Assembly: GCA_047626195.1 (NCBI GenBank)
Contig: JBLHSN010000002.1
Coordinates: forward strand, 1-64,000
Length of the DNA stretch: 64,000 nt
Reading direction: 5' to 3'
Origin: CAJXTB01 sp047626195
GTDB taxonomy: Bacteria; Myxococcota_A; UBA796; GCA-2862545
A program made the translations under genes and the position numbers. Positions 7,714 through 17,023 of the stretch are shown piece by piece (position 1 is the first letter of the stretch; each line of letters starts with the position of its first letter). The notes under the pieces were generated by a model that was not told the DNA's origin, made no database searches, and saw only the letters and a program-made list of their open reading frames with translations.

Positions 7714-8964
7714 ATGCCAGTCTACGAATACAAAGGATTTGATGCTGCTGGAAAGTCGGTCAATGGCATTGTAGACGCCGACAATGGCAAGGTCGCGCGG
7801 TCGCGTCTGCGTCAGAAGGGCTTGTTCCCAACAGACGTGTACGAGCAGACGAAAGATGGTGGTGGTAGTCGCGGAAAGGGGCTCAACCGTGAAATTGACT
7901 TCTCCAAGTACACCCAGTTCATCACCACGCGGGACATCGCTAATACCACCAAGCAGCTGTCTATTCTGCTGGGGGCGTCGGTCCCCATGGCCGAGTCGCT
8001 GACTGCGTTGGTCGACCAGACGGACAAGCAGAAGCTCAAGGTGATTTTGAGCGAAGTCAAAGAAGACGTTGTTGAGGGCGCCACACTGGCAGATGCGCTG
8101 AAGAAACATCCCAAGCTCTTTGGTAAGCTGTACGTTCAGATGGTCCGTGCTGGCGAGCGAAGCGGTGCGCTAGACACAGTGCTTAAGCGCTTGTCCAAGT
8201 TCAGCGAAGGGCAGGTCAAGCTGCAGGGTCAGCTCATTGCAGCCTTGGCCTACCCACTATTGATGTCCGTTGTCGGAACGTTGATGATTGGCGGGTTGTT
8301 CCTGTTCGTTGTCCCGCAGATGCGCGAAATCCTTGACGGTCTTGGGGGGGGAGACTCACAGCTTCCGCTGATCAGTCGGGCTGTGTTCTTGCTCGGTGAC
8401 ATCCTGACCAGCCCGTGGATTCTGGTCATTGTTGCAGCATTTTTTGGCTCTGTCGTCCTCTTCCGTTGGTGGTCGAAGACGGAGACCGGTCGCTTCCGCA
8501 TTGATGGTTGGAAGCTGAAGACACCCGTGTTGGGTCGACTCAATCGCATGGTCGCGGTCAGCCGTTTCTGCCGCACGCTGTCCACGCTTTTGGCAAGTGG
8601 TGTGCCGATTATCAGCGCCCTGTACATCGTCCGAGACGTGGTAGGCAATACCCACATTGCCCAAGCCGTGGACGCCGCTGCGGTCAACATTCAAGAAGGC
8701 CACTCCATCGCAAAGCCACTGCGTGCTTCGGGTCAGTTCCCGCCGATGGTCGTGCACATGGTCACGGTTGGCGAGCGCACGGGTGAGCTTGAGACCATGC
8801 TCGTGTCGATTGCAGACGCCTACGAAGACGAAGTCGAGGCGGCCATGACTGCACTGACCAGTATCTTTGCTCCGCTGATGATTTTGATTCTCGCTGGGGC
8901 GGTGTTCTTCGTCGCGTTGGGCCTCTTGTTGCCGCTGCGCAGCATGACCGAGATGATCCGATGA
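7714..8964 (+). CDS. gspF: T2SS inner-membrane platform protein GspF
   Basis: 416 residues, three bases after gspE. It has the usual two GspF/T2SSF repeats (about 75-200 and 280-405), each starting with a cytoplasmic helical bundle (TRDIANTTKQLSILLGASVP; MVAVSRFCRTLSTLLASGVP) and leading into membrane helices near 170-195, 225-245 and 375-405. The N-terminal MPVYEYKGFDAAGKSVNG is typical. GspF is the polytopic platform that couples the ATPase to pseudopilin insertion. A small overlapping frame begins at its stop (ATGA at 8961) but has no support as a gene. Confidence 0.96.
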   Translation: MPVYEYKGFDAAGKSVNGIVDADNGKVARSRLRQKGLFPTDVYEQTKDGGGSRGKGLNREIDFSKYTQFITTRDIANTTKQLSILLGASVPMAESLTALVDQTDKQKLKVILSEVKEDVVEGATLADALKKHPKLFGKLYVQMVRAGERSGALDTVLKRLSKFSEGQVKLQGQLIAALAYPLLMSVVGTLMIGGLFLFVVPQMREILDGLGGGDSQLPLISRAVFLLGDILTSPWILVIVAAFFGSVVLFRWWSKTETGRFRIDGWKLKTPVLGRLNRMVAVSRFCRTLSTLLASGVPIISALYIVRDVVGNTHIAQAVDAAAVNIQEGHSIAKPLRASGQFPPMVVHMVTVGERTGELETMLVSIADAYEDEVEAAMTALTSIFAPLMILILAGAVFFVALGLLLPLRSMTEMIR

Positions 8965-9142
8965 CTACTGGGCTTTCACGATGGAAGACGCCGATTACTG
9001 CGTCGCTGCGGCACTCACCCACAGGAGCACATGTCGTACGTTGCTCTTTGCGCTCGACGTCGTCTTCGTCGCGGGTCTGGCGGTCCGGTTTCCGGGTTGG
9101 TGATTGGACTGTAGACGTTGTTGGCACACCCCTGGAGATGTC
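8965..9142 (+). other. Gap in the gsp operon between gspF and the gspG-like gene
   Basis: 178 bases with no convincing gene, the largest interruption in an otherwise tightly packed operon. A 40-codon frame at 8981-9103 (MEDADYCVAAALTHRST...) and a 64-codon frame starting at the gspF stop both run through it. Neither has a good ribosome site or family resemblance. It may be residue of the duplication that produced the degenerate gspG-like gene next door. Confidence 0.4.
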
Positions 9143-9523
9143 ATGTCACCATTGAAAGCTCGAAATGCTGCGGATACGTCCCGCGCTGGCATGACTCCGG
9201 TTGAGATTGTTGTGGTCGTCGCCATCTTACTGGTGCTGACAAGTGTTCTGTCTTTCGGCATCTACAACATCTACGAGGACAGCAAGAGACAAGTTGCTAC
9301 CTTGGAAGTCAGCGGACAGGGGAAACAGATGTTTGTATGCGATGTCACCCGGTCACCTTTGTCTGACGCTGACGAACCGGTGTCAACCCAACGACTCACC
9401 GACACGACCCAGCCCACCCTGGAACGACCCGTGTACCAAGGCTTCCAGATTGCGTCCCAGCCCGCCAGTGCACGGCTAGTCGGTATGGGAAGTGCCGACG
9501 GAGTTCGTCACTCCGATCGTTAA
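9143..9523 (+). CDS. Divergent GspG-like pseudopilin
   Basis: 126 residues; ATG at 9143 preceded by GGAG at good spacing. A prepilin signal is present: after a short charged leader comes AGMTPVEIVVVVAILLVL, cleavable after Gly with Glu at +5 retained, but Pro replaces Leu at +3. The first 55 residues closely parallel true GspG (next gene), and both proteins end in SDR, but the middle is unrelated and lacks the NDPWGNPY region that forms the calcium-binding loop of GspG. It is either a decaying tandem copy or a pseudopilin with a changed head domain. Its intact start, ribosome site and stop favour expression. Not all features of a functional major pseudopilin are there. Confidence 0.7.
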   Translation: MSPLKARNAADTSRAGMTPVEIVVVVAILLVLTSVLSFGIYNIYEDSKRQVATLEVSGQGKQMFVCDVTRSPLSDADEPVSTQRLTDTTQPTLERPVYQGFQIASQPASARLVGMGSADGVRHSDR

Positions 9524-9636
9524 CGACTGCATGCGGGTAGTGGCCGTATGCACTGACAACTGATGGCTGAAAGCTGACGACCCGAATCACCGAAATCTAA
9601 CAGACTTATCAATCTCGCTTCTCCGGAGGAGCCCCC

Positions 9637-10050
9637 ATGCTTCGCAATCGCCTTCAATACCGCAACGCCGCAGACTCCGGGCGCTCCGGTATGACCCTCG
9701 TCGAAATCATCGTCGTTATTGCCATCATCCTCGTGCTGACCAGCATCTTGGCTTTCGGCATCTTTTCCGTCTTCGGACAGGCCAAGGCAGACGCTGCCAA
9801 GGTGCAGATGAGCCGCCTCGACTCTCGCATTCAGATCTACATGGCTCGCAATGGCTCGTACCCGAGCGGCGGAGATGGCCTCGCTGCCGCTGTCGCCCCG
9901 GACGAAGTCCCGAATGACCCATGGGGCAACCCGTACCGCTACGTCGTCCCCGGTGGGAATGGCAAGCCGTACGACATTGTGTCGCTCGGTTCTGATGGCG
10001 CCGAAGGCGGCACCGGTGAAGCGGCAGACCTCCGTCTGTCGGACCGCTAG
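9637..10050 (+). CDS. gspG: T2SS major pseudopilin GspG
   Basis: 137 residues; ATG preceded by GGAGGAG. The prepilin peptidase site is RSG/MTLVEIIVVIAIILVL with Glu at +5, followed by the long hydrophobic helix and a globular head with YPSGGDGL and NDPWGNPYRYVVPG, the conserved GspG calcium-loop region. It polymerises into the pseudopilus that pushes substrate through the secretin. It follows a 113-base gap after the divergent copy, and the strong ribosome site fits its need for high expression as the major subunit. Processing would need a prepilin peptidase (GspO), not encoded in this window. Confidence 0.96.
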   Translation: MLRNRLQYRNAADSGRSGMTLVEIIVVIAIILVLTSILAFGIFSVFGQAKADAAKVQMSRLDSRIQIYMARNGSYPSGGDGLAAAVAPDEVPNDPWGNPYRYVVPGGNGKPYDIVSLGSDGAEGGTGEAADLRLSDR

Positions 10051-10061
10051 GAGACCTTCGC

Positions 10062-10868
10062 ATGAGCTTCGGCCCAGCCCGGCATGAACTTGTAGAAGCG
10101 TCTTGGCGCAGTGGTCATCTTGACTCACTGCCCGGGAACGCGTCCGCGAGGCGTGGTGGCCGTCGGTCCTTGGTCCGCTCGCGCCGGCGCTCGGGCATGA
10201 CGCTGCTCGAAGTCATCGTTGTCATCGCCATCGCATTGGTGCTCACCGTGGTCATGGCGACCGGCATCAACTCGCTGTTCTCGCTCAACCAGCGCAGCGC
10301 AGCAAGCCAGTTGGCCATCACCTATACGCTGTTGCGCGAAGAAGCGGTGCTTCGAAACCAGACCTACCGCGTGGCCTACCACCTGGACGGCAACTACTAC
10401 CAGGTAGAGATGGGCGACCCGAACGTGCTGATCTTTGAAGACGAAGACCAGCGCAAAGAGTACGAGCGTCAGCGGCAGTCGAAGCTCACGCGGCAGACTG
10501 CTGAAGAGGTTGAAGCTGACGACCCGTTGGGTGGATTTATGGCCATCGCTCCCTTTGATGGGGAGCGGGTAGACCTGCCGGGCGGAACCGTCTTTGGCGG
10601 TGTCAAGACCCCGCAGTACAACGACATGGTCCTTCCTAGCGGCGGTGAAGAAGACGAGGAAGATCCGCTCGTTGTGTACTCCTATGTCTTTCCGACGGGG
10701 TTCACCGAACCGACTGTCATTCAGCTTGTCGACAAAGACAATGACCGGCGCGGCTTCACCATCATTGTCGATGCCATGACTGGTTCTGTTCGCTTGGAAT
10801 CTGAAATTATCGACGCCCGCGATGCCTTTCGTGACCACCCCGATGAAGGACCGAGTTTCCCACAATGA
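10062..10868 (+). CDS. gspH: T2SS minor pseudopilin GspH
   Basis: 268 residues, longer than the usual 170-200. A leader of about 44 basic residues precedes the prepilin site RSG/MTLLEVIVVIAIALVLT, longer than is typical, so a later start is possible although no obvious one with a better ribosome site is seen. The head domain (TYRVAYHLDGNYYQVE; later GFTIIVDAMTGSVRLE) matches the GspH/FimT beta-barrel layout. An acidic, glutamine and arginine rich insertion (about 125-165) enlarges it. GspH belongs to the tip complex of the pseudopilus with I, J and K, which follow directly. Confidence 0.9.
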   Translation: MSFGPARHELVEASWRSGHLDSLPGNASARRGGRRSLVRSRRRSGMTLLEVIVVIAIALVLTVVMATGINSLFSLNQRSAASQLAITYTLLREEAVLRNQTYRVAYHLDGNYYQVEMGDPNVLIFEDEDQRKEYERQRQSKLTRQTAEEVEADDPLGGFMAIAPFDGERVDLPGGTVFGGVKTPQYNDMVLPSGGEEDEEDPLVVYSYVFPTGFTEPTVIQLVDKDNDRRGFTIIVDAMTGSVRLESEIIDARDAFRDHPDEGPSFPQ

Positions 10869-11518
10869 ACCGCTCCACCCGCCAAGGCTACTCCCTGCTT
10901 GAGACTGTTGTTGCGATGGCCATCTTGGTCACTAGCCTCACCGTACTCATTCAGATTCAGGGAGATGCGGTTGAGATGACGCAGACCGCGGAGCGCCTCG
11001 TTACCGCCACTCAGCTCGCGCAAGAGAAGATGACCGAGGTCCGCTTGCTCATTGAGCGGGAAGGCATCACCGAGAGCGAGATGGAAGAGAACGGCGACTT
11101 TGACGAGCTGGGCGATGACCAGCTTGACCTTGAATTCGGGCGTCAATTTGAGGACTACCACTGGGAATACACCGTTTCCGAGATTGACCTTGGACTTGCC
11201 GGTGATCTCGGCGGAATGGCGGATAGTTTGGGTGGTTCTGGCCTCATGCCTGGTGGCGGCGCGGCAGACACTCCAGACCAGCCGGATATTGAAGGCGGGC
11301 AACCGGACCTGGCCTCCCTGGGCGTCAGCAATGACATGATTACCGACATGCTCGCAAAATACATCCGCGAGATTCGCGTACGAGTGTGGTGGGGCGACGA
11401 CAGCCGTGAAGCGGCCGAGCGCAAAGATGAAGTCATCCTTACTGGCCACTCTGTGGACCCGGCCGGAAGCTTTATCAACCTCACCCAGGAAGGCGGCGCT
11501 GCGGAGATGCTGCAATGA
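10865..11518 (+). CDS. gspI: T2SS minor pseudopilin GspI
   Basis: 217 residues, start overlapping the gspH stop as ATGA. Prepilin site QG/YSLLETVVAMAILVTSLTVL with Glu at +5, followed by the helix and TATQLAQEKMTEVR, which fits the GspI pattern. The C-terminal part carries a Gly/Pro/Asp-rich insertion (about 115-150) before the last strands (IREIRVRVWWGDD). GspI nucleates the pseudopilus tip with GspJ and GspK. Confidence 0.9.
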   Translation: MNRSTRQGYSLLETVVAMAILVTSLTVLIQIQGDAVEMTQTAERLVTATQLAQEKMTEVRLLIEREGITESEMEENGDFDELGDDQLDLEFGRQFEDYHWEYTVSEIDLGLAGDLGGMADSLGGSGLMPGGGAADTPDQPDIEGGQPDLASLGVSNDMITDMLAKYIREIRVRVWWGDDSREAAERKDEVILTGHSVDPAGSFINLTQEGGAAEMLQ

Positions 11519-12369
11519 GTAAGCTAGGGCACACCACAGGCCTATGGAGTGGCCGGCGCCGGTCTCGGTCGGGACTCAGCTTGGTGGAGGTCGTCGTATC
11601 GATTTCCATTCTGTTGGTCATGAGCGTCTCGGTCGGCGCGGTCTTTGGGTCTGGCATTGAACTGCGCACGATTCTCGAAGACCGAGACGTCTCAACACGC
11701 GCTGCAAGAGCCGCATTGTCGACCATTCGTCGTGAGCTGCAGCTGGCCTACTTGACCGACCAAAACCAGTCGCTCGAGTTCTACCAGACCGTGTTTGTTG
11801 GCCTGGATGGCAGCACGGACACTCTGTACTTTGCAACGCGTGGCCATCAGCGCCTGTACCGCGACACCCGCGAGAGTGATCAGTCGGAAGTAACGCTTTG
11901 GACCGAGTCAGCCCGTGATGGTTCTCGCGGCTACACGCTGTACCATCGGGAGTCGTCGCGCGTTGATGGAGAGCCCGGAGAGGGGGGAACAGTCTACCCT
12001 CTGGCAATGAACGTGCGAAGCTTCGAGCTACGCTACCTCGACGGTGTCACCGACGAATGGCAAACGGAGTGGGACAGTCGCGGCGCAGATTTCGCTAACC
12101 GCCTGCCGCGTGCCGTTCAGATTGGATTGGTGTTGATTGGTATTGACCCACAAGACGACACACGGACTGTCGACATCCCGTTCTTCACTACGGTTCTGCT
12201 TCAATATGCAGACCCACTTCCGCGGCAGGGCATGTCGCTCGCCGTACCCCCCGGTGGCGGCTCTCAACAGACCGCACCGACCGCTCCGTTGCGCGGGGGG
12301 CCGGGTCCGGGTGCAACGCCGAATATTCCTGGCATGAATCCGAGTGCACTCGGTGGGGGGCGTCGATGA
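11515..12369 (+). CDS. gspJ: T2SS minor pseudopilin GspJ
   Basis: 284 residues, overlapping gspI by four bases. Prepilin site RSG/LSLVEVVVSISILLVMS with Glu at +5. The head includes RAALSTIRRELQLAYLTDQN and SFELRYLDGVTDEWQTEWDS, characteristic of GspJ. The C-terminus after about residue 245 is a Gly/Pro-rich tail of low complexity. Part of the tip complex that is thought to contact substrate. Confidence 0.92.
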   Translation: MSKLGHTTGLWSGRRRSRSGLSLVEVVVSISILLVMSVSVGAVFGSGIELRTILEDRDVSTRAARAALSTIRRELQLAYLTDQNQSLEFYQTVFVGLDGSTDTLYFATRGHQRLYRDTRESDQSEVTLWTESARDGSRGYTLYHRESSRVDGEPGEGGTVYPLAMNVRSFELRYLDGVTDEWQTEWDSRGADFANRLPRAVQIGLVLIGIDPQDDTRTVDIPFFTTVLLQYADPLPRQGMSLAVPPGGGSQQTAPTAPLRGGPGPGATPNIPGMNPSALGGGRR

Positions 12370-13595
12370 ACCTCGCTAACTGGTTCTGGCATGAGCTGAC
12401 CCGCCCGCGCGGGGAGAGCAAACGTCGCTATTACCGAGGCGGGCGACAGTCGCGCAGCGGTGTGGCCCTGTTGATGGTCATCACCAGCCTGATGTTCATC
12501 ACCATCATCGGCACCGAGATGACCAAGGGCGGCATTGTTCGACTGCGCCTTGCAGCGAACCAGCGTGACGAAGCCAAGGCCGAAGCATTGGCCGAGACTG
12601 GCTTTCAGATGTACCGGCTCATCTTGGTCGCCAGCAAAGGCATGGGGCAGCAACTGGGGCCGATGCTCCAACAGTTTGGAATGACCGGTGAGTTGTGGCA
12701 GATGATGCCTTTCATCAACACCGGCATGATGCGTATGCTGCTGTCGGCCGGCTCAACCCCGGACGACGATGACGTCGAACAGTTCGCCCTTGAGGGTCTG
12801 ACAGACGAACAAATCGCCGAGAGTCGTGAAGACGGCCAGGGAACCACCAAGCGCAACTTCCTCGACTTTGACGGCGACTTCTTTGCAGAGGTCACAGACG
12901 AGAATAGCCGTATTTTCGTGGGCACGTTCCAAGCGACCAACTACGCCGATATGCTGCAGGATCCAGTTGCTTTGCGCCTGTACGGCCTGATGAGTGGCGT
13001 TGAGAACGACCAGTTCTTTTATGACCAGAACATCGACCGGTGGGAGCTCATCGGTAACTTGGCAGACTGGACAGATGCCGATGATATGCGTCTGTACCAA
13101 GGTGGGTCGGAGATTTCGATCTACGACCGATTGGACGAGCCGTATCGTCCGAAAAATGCCGGTTTTGAGAGCATGAGCGAGATTCGCTTGGTCGATGGCT
13201 GGCACCGTGACGACATCTGGGAGAAATTCAGCGAGCAGTTGACCATCTACGGAAATGGGCAGGTCAACATCAACTCAGCCACTCCGGAAGTCATCTCTGC
13301 CCTGTTGCGTGCCTACGTCATGCCCAACAACCCTGACTACGTCCGCACCTTGCTCGCCGAGATCTCGCTGTACCAATCCATTAGCCCGTACCCAAACGGT
13401 CGTGGTTTTGTCACTCATCTTGAGAGTTTGGGTGCCACAGTGAATCCCGAGCTGCAGCGTGCGGTCGGTACCGAATCAAACGTCTTTCACCTCACATCCA
13501 CCGGGCAAGTTGGAGAGGCGGTCGTCACGATTGACGCTATCGTCGACTTTACCAACAGCCCGATTGGCGAGATTGTGTACTGGAGAATCCTATGA
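12366..13595 (+). CDS. gspK: T2SS minor pseudopilin GspK
   Basis: 409 residues, overlapping gspJ by four bases. Prepilin site RSG/VALLMVITSLMFITIIG lacks Glu at +5, as is usual for GspK, the subunit at the very tip. The large head includes the helical domain insertion and the hallmark INSATPEVISALL (about residue 303). A run of Met- and Gln-rich sequence (GMGQQLGPMLQQFGMTGELW) is present near residue 95. Length is normal to slightly long. Confidence 0.94.
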   Translation: MNLANWFWHELTRPRGESKRRYYRGGRQSRSGVALLMVITSLMFITIIGTEMTKGGIVRLRLAANQRDEAKAEALAETGFQMYRLILVASKGMGQQLGPMLQQFGMTGELWQMMPFINTGMMRMLLSAGSTPDDDDVEQFALEGLTDEQIAESREDGQGTTKRNFLDFDGDFFAEVTDENSRIFVGTFQATNYADMLQDPVALRLYGLMSGVENDQFFYDQNIDRWELIGNLADWTDADDMRLYQGGSEISIYDRLDEPYRPKNAGFESMSEIRLVDGWHRDDIWEKFSEQLTIYGNGQVNINSATPEVISALLRAYVMPNNPDYVRTLLAEISLYQSISPYPNGRGFVTHLESLGATVNPELQRAVGTESNVFHLTSTGQVGEAVVTIDAIVDFTNSPIGEIVYWRIL

Positions 13596-13623
13596 GTTCT
13601 GCTTGTGAGTCCGGGAGCATTCT

Positions 13624-15228
13624 ATGGCTCGCGTAGTCGCTATTGACCTGGGTCGACATGCGGCCAAGGCCGCTGTGTACGAGACGACGGGTCGCTCTGC
13701 AGGTCTAGAAGGGTACTTCACCGAGCAGGTTGCCGATGATGGAGAGGGGCGTGGTCCGTCTTTGGGAGCGCGACTTGCGGCCTTGGACCGGTTGCTCTCC
13801 GAACACCAGACATGGCAGTCTCCGGCTACGGTCGTGGGGTTGGTCTGGCCAACAGATGACGTCAGCACGCGTGTCATCCAGCTCCCATTCACGGACAAGA
13901 CTCAGCTCGAGCAGACGCTGCCGTTCACTGTCGAAGAGGTCGTTCCGTTCGATATGGACGACATGCTGCTCGGCTGGCGTCCCCTTCCGGGTACGCACTC
14001 GGGTACAAAGGCACATGTCACGTTGGTTCGAACCGAGAGCCTGCGAGCGGTGCTTGAGGCCTTTCAGGCGCGAAGCCTCGACCCGCGACAAGTTGTCGTA
14101 GATGGCGAAGCGCTCGGTGCGATGGTCACAGCTGGCGGTGGCGTTAGCGTAGTGGATGTTGGCCACAGCTCCACCACTATCAGTGTTCTTCTCGACGGAG
14201 TGGTGGTCAGCGAGCGGGCGATTGATGTGGGCGGACGTCGCTTTACCCAGGCCATTGCCGCGGCGATGGACCTCACTTTTGCCAATGCTGAGCGTCTGAA
14301 GCACGGCGACTTCCACCCAGATGAAGAGCCCACTGAAGGGGGCATGCCCAGTGGACTGGCGAGTCTCTCTCCGCAAGCTCGGACCGCGCTAGACGGTGTG
14401 TTTGGTCTGTTGCTTGCCGAGATTCGCTCCACACTTATCGCCGCTGAAGACCAGCACGGGATGGAGATTGATTCGGTCCTGTTGACCGGTGGTGGCGCCC
14501 GGCTGGAACCACTACCCGAGTATCTGCAGCGCGACCTGGGTCTGACCGTTGAGTGGTTGGCAGAGGCAGATGGTGCGGGCATTCCTCCCGAACACGGCGT
14601 GTCACGTGCCATGGCACAGGTGTTGGCCACCAACGCGACGTCGGTCAATCTACGCACTGGGTCGCTCGCCTTCAAGGGTGGCGTCAATGTGCTGCGTGCC
14701 GTGGTGACCTATGGTACCGCTGGCGTCGCCTTCTTCTTAGTGGCGGCCACGGTCGTGTTCGCCGTTCAGTTTATGCGTCTTCGCAGCGAACTTAGCGAAG
14801 TAGACAGCCAGATTCGTTCCCTCGTCCTGGCCGACTTCCCGGAAACGTCAGACGAGATTCTGGCCGTTGGCGCTGACGCGGCTGCGGTCACCGAGGCTGG
14901 CGTCCTAGGCATGGAAGACCGCGCAGATGTCCTAGCTGGCGAAGGTCGGGTACCGCCGACGGTCGACCTGCTTTTGCTGCTGACCGACGCTTTCCCAGAC
15001 CCAGAGACTGTCACCGTCAATGTCAGCGACTTGACCATGGGGAATCTCAGCATGACGTTCAACGCCGAGACCGACACCTATGAGTCGGCGGCTGCCATTG
15101 AGACGTCCATCCAGGCGGTCGAAGCCTTCGCCGACGCCGTTAAGTCGAATGAGCGACGCAGCCGCGACAACGTGACGTTCACCATGACCATTCCGTTGAA
15201 TGGATCTGCTGATGAAGAGGTGCAATAA
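13624..15228 (+). CDS. gspL: T2SS inner-membrane protein GspL (PilM-like)
   Basis: 534 residues. The cytoplasmic part (1 to about 350) has the actin-like PilM/GspL fold: MARVVAIDLGRHAAKAAVYE at the start, VVDVGHSSTTISVLLDG and LTGGGARLEPLPEYL later, the ATP-site segments of this fold. One membrane helix lies near 360-385 (TAGVAFFLVAATVVFAVQFM), followed by a periplasmic ferredoxin-like domain. GspL recruits the ATPase GspE and pairs with GspM, encoded next with a one-base TAATG overlap. The first half is closer to PilM of type IV pili than to enterobacterial GspL, as is common outside gammaproteobacteria. Confidence 0.92.
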   Translation: MARVVAIDLGRHAAKAAVYETTGRSAGLEGYFTEQVADDGEGRGPSLGARLAALDRLLSEHQTWQSPATVVGLVWPTDDVSTRVIQLPFTDKTQLEQTLPFTVEEVVPFDMDDMLLGWRPLPGTHSGTKAHVTLVRTESLRAVLEAFQARSLDPRQVVVDGEALGAMVTAGGGVSVVDVGHSSTTISVLLDGVVVSERAIDVGGRRFTQAIAAAMDLTFANAERLKHGDFHPDEEPTEGGMPSGLASLSPQARTALDGVFGLLLAEIRSTLIAAEDQHGMEIDSVLLTGGGARLEPLPEYLQRDLGLTVEWLAEADGAGIPPEHGVSRAMAQVLATNATSVNLRTGSLAFKGGVNVLRAVVTYGTAGVAFFLVAATVVFAVQFMRLRSELSEVDSQIRSLVLADFPETSDEILAVGADAAAVTEAGVLGMEDRADVLAGEGRVPPTVDLLLLLTDAFPDPETVTVNVSDLTMGNLSMTFNAETDTYESAAAIETSIQAVEAFADAVKSNERRSRDNVTFTMTIPLNGSADEEVQ

Positions 15229-15776
15229 TGGGCGTTGTAGGTGACCAACTCGATGCACTCTCCCCCCGTGACCGTAAGCTATTAGCAGGCGTGTTTCTCT
15301 TCTTTGGTGCAGCCTTTGTGTTCGTGGTGTTCTTTGGCATGAACCGAACGCTAAGTTCGAATGCCGAGACCATCACCAATAAGAAGCTAGCGCTTGCCCG
15401 TATTCAAGGGTTCCACCAGAGGTTTCTGGTGGCTGAGACTCGCATTGATGCGGCAGAAGAGAAGCTGCGTGAGTACGGCAATCAGCCGGCCAGTGCGTTT
15501 CTGGAGCGCGCTGCGACCCAAGTCGAAGTTCGCGAGCAGTTCAGTGTTGAGAAGCAGGGCACCGAGGTCGACGGCAATCTGGAACGAACACGGTACCGGG
15601 TAGAGCTGAATCGTGTTCCCATCGACCTATCGCTCAACTACGTCTACGACATCGAAGTGAGTGATTACCCGCTTGAGATCGAGAGCGCGTCTTGGCGTAT
15701 TCAAGAGCGTGGCGGCGAACGGTTGGCCAGCGTGACACTTGAGATTGTGACCTTTGCCCTTGAGGAGGCCGGATGA
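15228..15776 (+). CDS. gspM: T2SS inner-membrane protein GspM
   Basis: 182 residues. A single membrane helix at about 20-40 (LLAGVFLFFGAAFVFVVFF) after the typical LSPRDRKLL segment, then a coiled coil (about 45-85) and a small periplasmic domain. This PilO/GspM layout, together with its place directly after gspL, makes the call firm. It stabilises GspL in the assembly platform. Confidence 0.9.
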   Translation: MGVVGDQLDALSPRDRKLLAGVFLFFGAAFVFVVFFGMNRTLSSNAETITNKKLALARIQGFHQRFLVAETRIDAAEEKLREYGNQPASAFLERAATQVEVREQFSVEKQGTEVDGNLERTRYRVELNRVPIDLSLNYVYDIEVSDYPLEIESASWRIQERGGERLASVTLEIVTFALEEAG

Positions 15777-16963
15777 AACGTGTCCTGTTTGTCCTGCTGA
15801 CACCCGTGTGGTTGGTGGTCGTCTTTATTGTCGTCTTTCGGCTCACCTTTCCGTCCGACGCCATCGTCGACCGGGCATCGTATGAGGTAGGAAATGCCAC
15901 AGGCGGAGCCATGGCTCTGCAGCTGGGTTCGGTCAGTCCGGCTTGGATGGGGTTGACCGGGTACGACTTGTTGCTTTCTTCCGTCGAAGAGGGAGTAGCC
16001 ACACCCATGTTTGCGGTTGAACAGCTCAAGGCCGCTGGCGGCTTGATGAGCTTGATCAACAGAGCTCCGACCGTTGCCGGCTACGCGCGCTTTGGTGACG
16101 GTCGTCTCAACTTCGACGCAACGATTGCGGGAGATGACGCTGGCGTGTACGACATGCGCAACCTCGATGTCGATGCCCAGGGCTTTCCGCTGTCCGCTCT
16201 GCCTCCCATCCAGGGCACCAAGATTCTTGGAACGGGCGGCTTCGACCTGGACGTGGACCTTGACGTCCCCGATGGCTACGCCAAGTCCAATGGCCGGGCT
16301 TCACTCTCTGCCGCGAACATTGAGTTGTCAGGGGTGAGCGGAGACATGAACATGATTGTCACCGGGTTCGGCATTTTGCCCGCAACCATTGAGCGTCTGG
16401 ACCTTGAGCTGGAGATTCGCGAAGGCAAAGCCGAAGTCCGTCGTGGCACGCTGGTCAGCTCGTTGGCAGATGTGACGATTGAGGGAGATATTGTTCTCAC
16501 CAATCGTCTGTCCAACAGCCGGCTTCGTCTGGACCTGGTCATTGATGCAAAAGAGCCACTACAGGGCCTCTCCACCTTGATGGCGAACGCGCTGTGGGAC
16601 ACGGACGAGAAGTACCACTACGAACTTCGTGGAAATTTCAACCGTCCGAGCTTCAGTCCGGCTCGCAACCGGGCTGCGACTCGCTCGCGTCCGCGTCCAG
16701 CATCTCGTCCCACTCGACGTGGGCGTGACAACACCAATGAGCCGCCAGAGGTCGAGCCGGTAACCGGCAGTCAAGTGACGCGTGATAGGGCCCAAGCTGC
16801 TCGTGAACAACTCCGCCGTCGCGGACCTCAAGTGGAAGGCATTGAACGGGCTGGTGGCGTGATGGACGGACCCAACATTCTCGGAGATGGTCCTGTCATT
16901 CCCGGTCAGAATGAAGGCGACACCGCAGAACCTGCGGCTGATCCTGAAGAAGCGACCGAGTAG
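15773..16963 (+). CDS. gspN: T2SS protein GspN
   Basis: 396 residues, overlapping gspM by four bases. An N-terminal membrane helix (VLFVLLTPVWLVVVFIVVF) is followed by a periplasmic beta-rich domain with repeated strand patterns (LDLELEIREGKAEVRRGTL; VTIEGDIVLTNRL) as seen in the deltaproteobacterial GspN family, a relative of AsmA-like lipid-transfer folds. The last 100 residues are Pro/Arg/Glu-rich and likely disordered. Many T2SS lack GspN; here it closes the operon. Its exact role in secretion is not settled in the family. Confidence 0.85.
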   Translation: MKRVLFVLLTPVWLVVVFIVVFRLTFPSDAIVDRASYEVGNATGGAMALQLGSVSPAWMGLTGYDLLLSSVEEGVATPMFAVEQLKAAGGLMSLINRAPTVAGYARFGDGRLNFDATIAGDDAGVYDMRNLDVDAQGFPLSALPPIQGTKILGTGGFDLDVDLDVPDGYAKSNGRASLSAANIELSGVSGDMNMIVTGFGILPATIERLDLELEIREGKAEVRRGTLVSSLADVTIEGDIVLTNRLSNSRLRLDLVIDAKEPLQGLSTLMANALWDTDEKYHYELRGNFNRPSFSPARNRAATRSRPRPASRPTRRGRDNTNEPPEVEPVTGSQVTRDRAQAAREQLRRRGPQVEGIERAGGVMDGPNILGDGPVIPGQNEGDTAEPAADPEEATE

Positions 16964-16969
16964 AGCGTA

Positions 16970-16984
16970 TGGCATTCCAAGTGC
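16970..16984 (+). promoter_or_regulatory. Possible second sigma-54-type element
   Basis: TGGCATTCCAAGTGC keeps GG, C and A at -24 and TGC at -12 with the strict sigma-54 spacing, but differs at two or three other consensus positions. The -12 GC lies 40 bases before the GTG start of the next gene, almost the same distance as in gspC (41). Weaker than the one at 1839. Confidence 0.35.
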
Positions 16985-17023
16985 GCTCGGCTGCGATAGG
17001 TAGGCGCTTCTTGGAGGCTTTTG

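Noticed and set aside
8961..9155. 64-codon frame starting on the gspF stop
   Set aside because: Ser/Arg-rich, no domain, no ribosome site beyond stop overlap; the downstream gspG-like gene has its own start.
9552..9592. Dispersed repeat of GCTGA-type units in intergenic DNA (also near 47183 and 52810)
   Set aside because: Only three loose matches by eye; no consistent length, so not called a repeat family.
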